From the NCBI GenBank assembly GCA_028023455.1, contig JAQFVV010000141.1:1746056-1810055 (forward strand): a DNA stretch of 64,000 nucleotides, given 5' to 3'. The notes below the pieces were generated by a model. That model saw nothing but the letters and a program-made list of their open reading frames with translations, was not told the origin of the DNA and did not search any database. The first letter of the stretch is position 1. Each line of letters begins with the position of its first letter. This document shows positions 58,469 through 64,000 of this stretch, one piece after another. Source of the DNA: Epiperipatus broadwayi (taxonomy: Eukaryota > Onychophora > Udeonychophora > Euonychophora > Peripatidae). The translations under genes and the position numbers were made by a program.

Positions 58469-60805
58469 TGTGACAGATATACTGTCTTTCATATATTTAT
58501 GCAAAAGATCCCCCCCCATTCAATAATGTCTAGCGTGATTCAGTCTAATTGGAAACGCAATAAAGTTGTGATTCTTTAAAAATGAAAAATAAAATCATAA
58601 TTTTGATTTTTAGTATTGATGGATTTAAATAGAATGTTATATCGTCTTATTTTATTTTTTTTTTATCTGTCTCAATAAAAAAAAAAAGAAAGAAATTAAT
58701 TATCCAATCATTAAAAAGAAAGAAAAAGGATACTTGAGTTAAACTGAGGCAGTATTCAAATTAGACACGTCGTTGAAGAAAGAAGAAATTTTTTTTTCTC
58801 TCTATCGTCTTACACAGAGGGCTTTAACAAAACGTGAAAATAAAAATAAAAAGTTTTACTAGAGAAATTATAATGAAACTGGAATAAATTAAGAGCTTCA
58901 CTCTCTCCACGCTGTGCCATGACTTTCCATTAATAAAATAACCCACCTTCGTTTGAATAAAGTGGACCGTAAAACTGGAAGGTAATTTTTATAAAATACT
59001 AAAACATAATAATCAAATATTACAAAGTAAATTTTCGAACTAATTGCGTAGAATTTGTTCAATAAATCATAAGTATTTAACTGCTTTTAAACTCATTGTA
59101 ATGTAATAAAGTTTATGTGTAAGAATATGCTTCTACATTTGGCTAAAATATAAATGCCTCAATTATCAAATGATAAATACTCTATAAATCATAAATATTT
59201 AACTGCTTTTAAACTCATTGTAATGTAATAAAGTTTATGTGTAAGAATATGCTTCTACATTTGGCTAAAATATAAATGCCTCAATTATCAAATGATAAAT
59301 ACTCTATAAATCATAAATATTTAACTGCTTTTAAACTCATTGTAATGTAATAAAGTTTATGTGTGAGGATATGCTTCTACATTTGGCTAAAATATAAATG
59401 CCTCAATTATCAAATGATAAATACTCTATAAATCATAAATATTTAACTGCTTTTAAACTCATTGTAATGTAATAAAGTTTATGTGTGAGGATATGCTTCT
59501 ACATTTGGCTAAAATATAAATGCCTCAATTATCAAATGATAAATACTCTATAAATCATAAATATTTAACTGCTTTTAAACTCATTGTAATGTAATAAAGT
59601 TTATGTGTGAGGATATGCTTCTACATTTGGCTAAAATATAAATGCCTCAATTATCAAATGATAAATACTCTATAAATCATAAATATTTAACTGCTTTTAA
59701 ACTCATTGTAATGTAATAAAGTTTATGTGTGAGGATATACTTCTACATTTGGCTAAAATATAAATGCCTCTATTATCAAATGAACTATTAAATGAATTCG
59801 GAATGAGTTATTGTTAAACCAGAATAATCCCAAGCTTTTTCCCATAAAAGAATTAATGAACTATCATTGAATTAGGATATTCATAATTTTCTTCTCTCAA
59901 GTGAAGTCAAAATGAACTATTAAATGAATTCGGAATGAATTATTGTTAAACCAGAATAATCCCAAGCTTTTTCCCATAAAAGAATTAATGAACTATCATT
60001 GAATTAGGATATTCATAATTTTCTTCTCTCAAGTGAAGTCAAAATGAACTATTAAATGAATTCGGAATGAATTATTGTTAAACCAGAATAATCCCAAGCT
60101 TTTTCCCATAAAAGAATTAATGAACTATCATTGAATTAGGATATTCATAATTTTCTTCTCTCAAGTGAAGTCAAAATGAACTATTAAATGAATTCGGAAT
60201 GAATTATTGTTAAACCAGAATAATCCCAAGCTTTTTCCCATAAAAGAATTAATGAACTATCATTGAATTAGGATATTCATAATTTTCTCCTCTCAAGTGA
60301 ATTCAAAATGAACTATTAAATGAATTCAAAATGAATTATTACTAAACCAGAATGTTTACAAGTTTATTCTCATAGAGGAATTAATGAACTATTGTTGAAA
60401 TTGCAAATTAATTGTTATCTAATAAATTTTTTTGTTACTAAAAATTAAATTGGTTGTCCAGTTATCCAATTCTATTTTGTTTATCTATCACATCACCCAC
60501 CAATTATGGCACTGGTTCATGAGAATCTCATGTTCTCTGAGCTACGTCTGACATAGCTAGACCAAGGCCAGTCAGGTTGTAGTAAGACAGAACTCTAATG
60601 GCGCTGTTTGGAAAACCAAACATATAAATGTTTAGATGTTCCCAGTCTCTATTATACTACATCCTCTGATGAGCAGGAAATATTGTTGTAGGTGCCATTA
60701 ACATCTGCATTAGGAATGTCAATTGATAGTTCCTTCCTACAGCATGCTCATCAGAAAATTGTTACAACTGAGGTAATAAAACGGTTGTATGGCGGTCCGG
60801 TTACA
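58469..60805 (+). repeat. 3' LTR, longer than the 5' LTR
   Basis: 2337 bp. Matches the 5' LTR through six 122-bp units (59064-59777) and the 132-bp array (59778-60394). It then carries 381 bp (60395-60775) that the 5' LTR lacks, and ends ATAAAAC...TCCGGTTACA like the 5' LTR end, followed by (TA)n. One extra 132-bp unit plus the 381-bp segment account for the length difference. Confidence 0.85.
60395..60775 (-). mobile_element. Extra segment in the 3' LTR resembling the end of another LTR element, inverted
   Basis: Read on the minus strand, AATTGGTGGGTGA is followed at once by TGTGATAGATA. The host element has AATTGGTGAGGGGTAA followed by TGTGACAGATA at its own polypurine-tract/LTR junction. 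The segment therefore looks like the 3' interior, polypurine tract and LTR start of a related element in opposite orientation. No target duplication is evident. Confidence 0.5.
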
Positions 60806-61713
60806 ATATATATATATATATGTAACCATATGTTTTGGCTCAAAGATAGTAGGTTTGATCCAGTATATAAATGTGTAAAATTTTAAATTTTAATTGGCAA
60901 TAATTGTTAAGATATGGAACATCAATGTGTAGAGACTAGTTATAGAATGAAATGCTTGTGGATTATAATTTTCCCACTAAGCAAAAGCTCATTAATAAAT
61001 ATCCTAAGAAGTGATGATGATCTTGACTGTTTGGGAGACACTGGAAAGTCTGATGGAATAGATATTTATCTCATAAATATTTTATCACAATTTCCAGTGG
61101 TAGCTAATTAAATAATATTTTAATAGTATAAAACCAATTTGAAAGTAGGAAAGTATTTAAAACTTTATTATTATTAAACAACAATTAAAAATAAACAACC
61201 AAAATCAATTTATAATTCTTTTAAATTTTCTTATAAACAATCTTTAAATATACTATATTTTAATGTAAATTGAAATGCATCAGTCTAGATGATTCTCACT
61301 AGAGGGATCAAACTTAATTTATTCACATTTTACAGTGATTGGCTAATTCAGAACCAATCCTGCCATGTAATATAAAGTATATAATATAAAAGTTTGTAAG
61401 AGGAGGTGGACTATTCTAAGAAATGTAAATGGAACAAGACTACAACTCCACTTCTGAAGTAAAATAGAAAAAATAAGCTACAAAATAATAATTTTTTTTT
61501 AAATTAATTGGGACAAAATTTCATAGATAGATGGATTTGAATACTATGGAGTAAACTTAATAATCCTGTGAATCTCTACACAACTTTCCATCATCTTAGA
61601 TTCTTAACTTTGCCTACTGAAGGAAACACTGGAAGGACGCTATTTGAATAAGTATTTTCCAAAATGTACTATTTGGAAAGGAAAATAATACCAGAAAATG
61701 TAAGCATTTATTT
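60806..61713. other. AT-rich non-coding DNA
   Basis: Starts with the (TA)n that hosts the LTR element. No coding signal. Confidence 0.5.
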
Positions 61714-61721
61714 TTGTTTTC

Positions 61722-62683
61722 GGTAAAGGTCTACTATAACGGTCTATGGGTGTTTGCCCTCTATTGTTTAAAATTTAAACTAAATTGTTGAGAATCTTAG
61801 AGTATGTTATTATATTACAAATAAATTAAAATTTAATCAAATGTAAAAGATAATAATAAAAACATTTACATTTTTAAACATAATTATGTCCTATACACAC
61901 TAGGAAGTTGGAGAAGAAAGCGATATTGCTGTATCTACTCCAGAGGGCAAATTCATGCAGGTACGATGAAAACAAAGCTCTGCTAGTGCCAGATTGGAAT
62001 TTCAGCTTACGCTTTGCTCTCATCCACATGTTTTCAATATTCTGGGTGTGTATGTCTTGGTCTTCGGGATGCACGAAGTTGTCCTGATGGACGATAACCG
62101 AATGCATATACACACCATTGTTGAGACTGCTGATGTTATTGTACGCACGCAGCCCAGCCATCTGAAATAATGTGCATACCTGGTAAAATGAACTGCTGTA
62201 TCAGGCCCTCCAGTGTATCAGCCATCCTGTCTGCAACTTCTGTCAAGAAGCACTTTCTTGATGCTCTCTCTATACCACCAGAATAGCAGCAACACTCAAA
62301 ATTTCACCATCAGGTACTAAGCATGTAGCAGACATTTTTCCAACTATAAAACTGTACACGTGTGCGTGTAATTCGCGCCGTTGAACACATAGGGTGTCTT
62401 TTTTTTGCAACATGTGCTATAAATGTAGTTATTTTAAATTCTTAAGTTGTAGACAGTTTAAATTCTTAACTTTCAAACAAATTAAAAGTAATTCTTTTAA
62501 TTAATGACGTGTAATTAATCCAACATTCAAAAGGTTTTTTTTATTATTATTATCTTTTACATTTGATTAAATTTTAATTTATTTGTAATATAATAACATA
62601 CATGTACGATTCTCAAGCAATATAGTTTAAATTTTAAACAATAGAGAGCAAACACCCATAGACCGTTATAGTAAACCTTTACC
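61722..62683 (-). mobile_element. Merlin-type DNA transposon with long inverted repeats
   Basis: 962 bp, bounded by terminal inverted repeats of about 149 bp (61722-61870 and 62535-62683) that start GGTAAAGGT.TACTATAACG and match apart from small differences. An exact 8-bp direct repeat, TTGTTTTC, lies at 61714-61721 and 62684-62691. Merlin elements, relatives of bacterial IS1595/IS1016, make 8-9-bp duplications. The interior holds a broken Merlin-like transposase on the minus strand. Confidence 0.88.
61874..62310 (-). pseudogene. Merlin/IS1595-like transposase, truncated and frameshifted
   Basis: Minus strand: SGGIERASRKCFLTEVADR and FILPGMHIISDGWAA carry the second catalytic Asp in the ISDGW motif. 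They are followed in a shifted frame by RAYNNISSLNNGVYMHSVIV, HPEDQDIHTQNIENMW (third catalytic residue, Glu of NIENMW) and RAKRKLKF..GTSRALFSSYLHEF. These are hallmarks of the IS1595-family DDE domain. The frameshift near 62155 comes from a four-base duplication (GGCTGGGCTG). The N-terminal zinc-binding part and the first Asp are missing, since the inverted repeat begins soon upstream, so no active enzyme can be made. Confidence 0.85.
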
Positions 62684-62691
62684 TTGTTTTC

Positions 62692-64000
62692 TTTATTTTA
62701 ACCAATTATCAGAACTTATCATACCACAAAAGTTATTTAGACTGAAGAGAAAAAAAAGATTAAAGTATTTTAATTTTCGTGCTACCATTAATTCAGCATT
62801 AAGCAGAAAAATCCGTTTGTGTATAAATTAATATTTCAAGAAAATATTCTAAATCATTTTAAGAAATAATGAAGAAATTAAAATTTCACTTTAAATCATA
62901 TAAAGTAATTAGTTTGGAAAAAAAAAAGTGCATAAAATATTTCTTATATCATTGGAAAGAGAGATTATCTGCTCTGATATTCCCCGGGAAGTAGTCAGGG
63001 AAGTAGTCACGTATATATATTATTAATAATTGCTTACTATTAAAGCAATTCTGCTTAACATTATTAAAAATATGAAATAAATTGCCAATAATAATAGTGA
63101 ATAAAGAAATATTGATTTTTTTTTCTTGATTATACAACATATAAGGTAATAAATAATATTTTAAGTGTTTAAAATTACCCAGATTATTTAAGATTGTGAC
63201 AATTATTGTGGACGAAAAAAAGAAAGTAAATAAAATCAATAAATGATTTAAAAGTTTATTTTCAAAGATCGTAATAACGTGAATATAATTGTGCTACATT
63301 TGGAAAAATATATATATTACATATTAATTAAAAGCGCCTAGAAGATCGTATTTATAATGAAATAGATTCTTCTCAGTATAACTTAAAAATCATAATTTGC
63401 TGATAAAAGGGAAACAAAAAAAATATTTATTGATTTTACCGTTAATGAATAACTTGCAACATGATAATATGTTAAATGGTTTTAAAATCACCCAGATTAT
63501 TTAAGAGTATAACAGATCTTTGCCAGATTAAAAAAAAAAAAAGAAGAAAAACAAAAATAGATAAATCAATAGGTATTAATGAAACCTATTTTAAGTGACT
63601 TAATCTCGAAAATGTTTTAATATTGCTTCAGTATGCTTACATTAGTACACAAACCGATAAAGGATTTCTATTGCCATTGGAGAAATGTTTGAATTTTGTC
63701 TGAAGATGTTAATATTGAACCGGATAACCAATATATATATATTACTCGGGAATGTTTGCTTATCATATCCGTTTTCATGTGTTTTACTTATAAGAACGAA
63801 TCAAACTTCGATAAAGTCCAATGGTAGAAACTGTAATGTTTGTTTAGTTTGTTAATTGCTATATATAATATTGTAATGCGTTTTTTTCCTTTCATGTGTT
63901 ATCAGATATTAGGTTTATATATATATATATATATCAGGGTATAAAATATACTAAGTAATGATGTAGCTGTGTATAAAGTTATATACATTTATTATCCATA
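62692..64000. other. AT-rich non-coding DNA
   Basis: No protein-like frame. ACCCAGATTATTTAAGA occurs at about 63177 and again (CACCCAGATTATTTAAGA) at about 63490, pointing to a small old duplication. Short (TA)n runs lie at about 63735 and 63920. Confidence 0.5.

Larger units (their letters stand above)
54202..60805 (+). mobile_element. LTR retrotransposon without pol, unusual repeat-bearing LTRs
   Basis: Order: 5' LTR (54202-56025, 1824 bp), a triplicated LTR-end/primer-site segment, two ORFs, about 0.7 kb without coding signal, polypurine tract, 3' LTR (58469-60805, 2337 bp). LTRs begin TGTGACAGATATACTG and end CCGGTTACA. The element lies in (TA)n with ATAT on both sides. The LTRs are near-identical outside the repeat arrays and a 381-bp segment found only in the 3' LTR. 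No RT or integrase is visible, so it is non-autonomous. Confidence 0.88.

Noticed and set aside
60395-60492. 3' LTR ending at TATCTATCACA (60492), which mirrors the LTR start TGTGACAGATA
   Set aside because: The flank there gives no target duplication, and the 5' LTR ends in CCGGTTACA. The same end is found at 60805 followed by (TA)n, which matches the left flank.
60660-60760. CTGATGAGCA on both strands, possible hammerheads
   Set aside because: No GAAA follows at a workable distance with a stem II.
62949-63239. 96-codon minus frame
   Set aside because: Low-complexity, AT-driven composition without domain or conserved pattern.

Overview
This window looks like nuclear DNA of an AT-rich invertebrate animal genome; I cannot name the genus. 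The evidence is the very high A+T content, long di-, tri- and tetranucleotide arrays, one single-exon rhodopsin-family receptor with a polyadenylation signal, and a dense layer of animal-type transposable elements. These are Penelope-like elements (PLEs), RTE-type and R1/jockey-like LINEs, Ty3/gypsy-type LTR elements, Merlin, hAT and foldback MITEs. Only one convincing host protein gene is visible. There is also one weak candidate small gene at about 43.2-43.7 kb.

Layout. 0-7.5 kb: AT-rich non-coding DNA with a complete hAT MITE (1124-1608). 7.6-8.6 kb: class A GPCR gene on the minus strand. 8.8-13.1 kb: a TATC array, foldback repeats, a hammerhead ribozyme with a fully canonical core (10341-10390, minus) and a (TA)n array. 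13.5-16.4 kb: decayed RTE LINE, followed by a decayed PLE on the opposite strand. 16.9-22.6 kb: non-coding DNA, a (TTA)n array and several large palindromes. 23.1-26.1 kb: decayed retroelement ORF1 with a zinc knuckle, split by an 800-bp foldback insertion. 29.5-30.7 kb: PLE with an open 357-codon frame. 31-36 kb: microsatellites. 36.4-38.1 kb: decayed R1/jockey-like LINE. 38-44 kb: mostly non-coding.

44.5-60.8 kb is a nested retroelement cluster. Two PLE pairs are each arranged head to head, with their 3' ends running outward into (TA)n. Two LTR elements sit inside those (TA)n tails, each flanked by ATAT. The first (47856-53223, minus orientation) encodes only Gag. The second (54202-60805, plus orientation) encodes a coiled-coil protein and a small basic protein, neither recognised. 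Its LTRs carry two internal tandem arrays, and its LTR/primer-binding-site junction is triplicated. Neither element shows a pol gene, so both probably depended on proteins from other elements. 61.7-62.7 kb holds a Merlin DNA transposon with long inverted repeats, an 8-bp target duplication and a broken transposase.

The most interesting signal is a set of small RNA structures at the 3' ends of the PLE copies. Each has a three-pair outer helix, a short core, a stem II whose sequence differs between families but still pairs, then GAAA and a cleavage-like triplet. They resemble minimal hammerhead ribozymes with almost no stem III, but the core positions that are usually C3 and G8 read U and A in most copies. 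A fully canonical minimal hammerhead at 10.35 kb and a pair of hammerhead-like cores in a perfect 83-bp-arm palindrome at 22.4 kb add to this picture.
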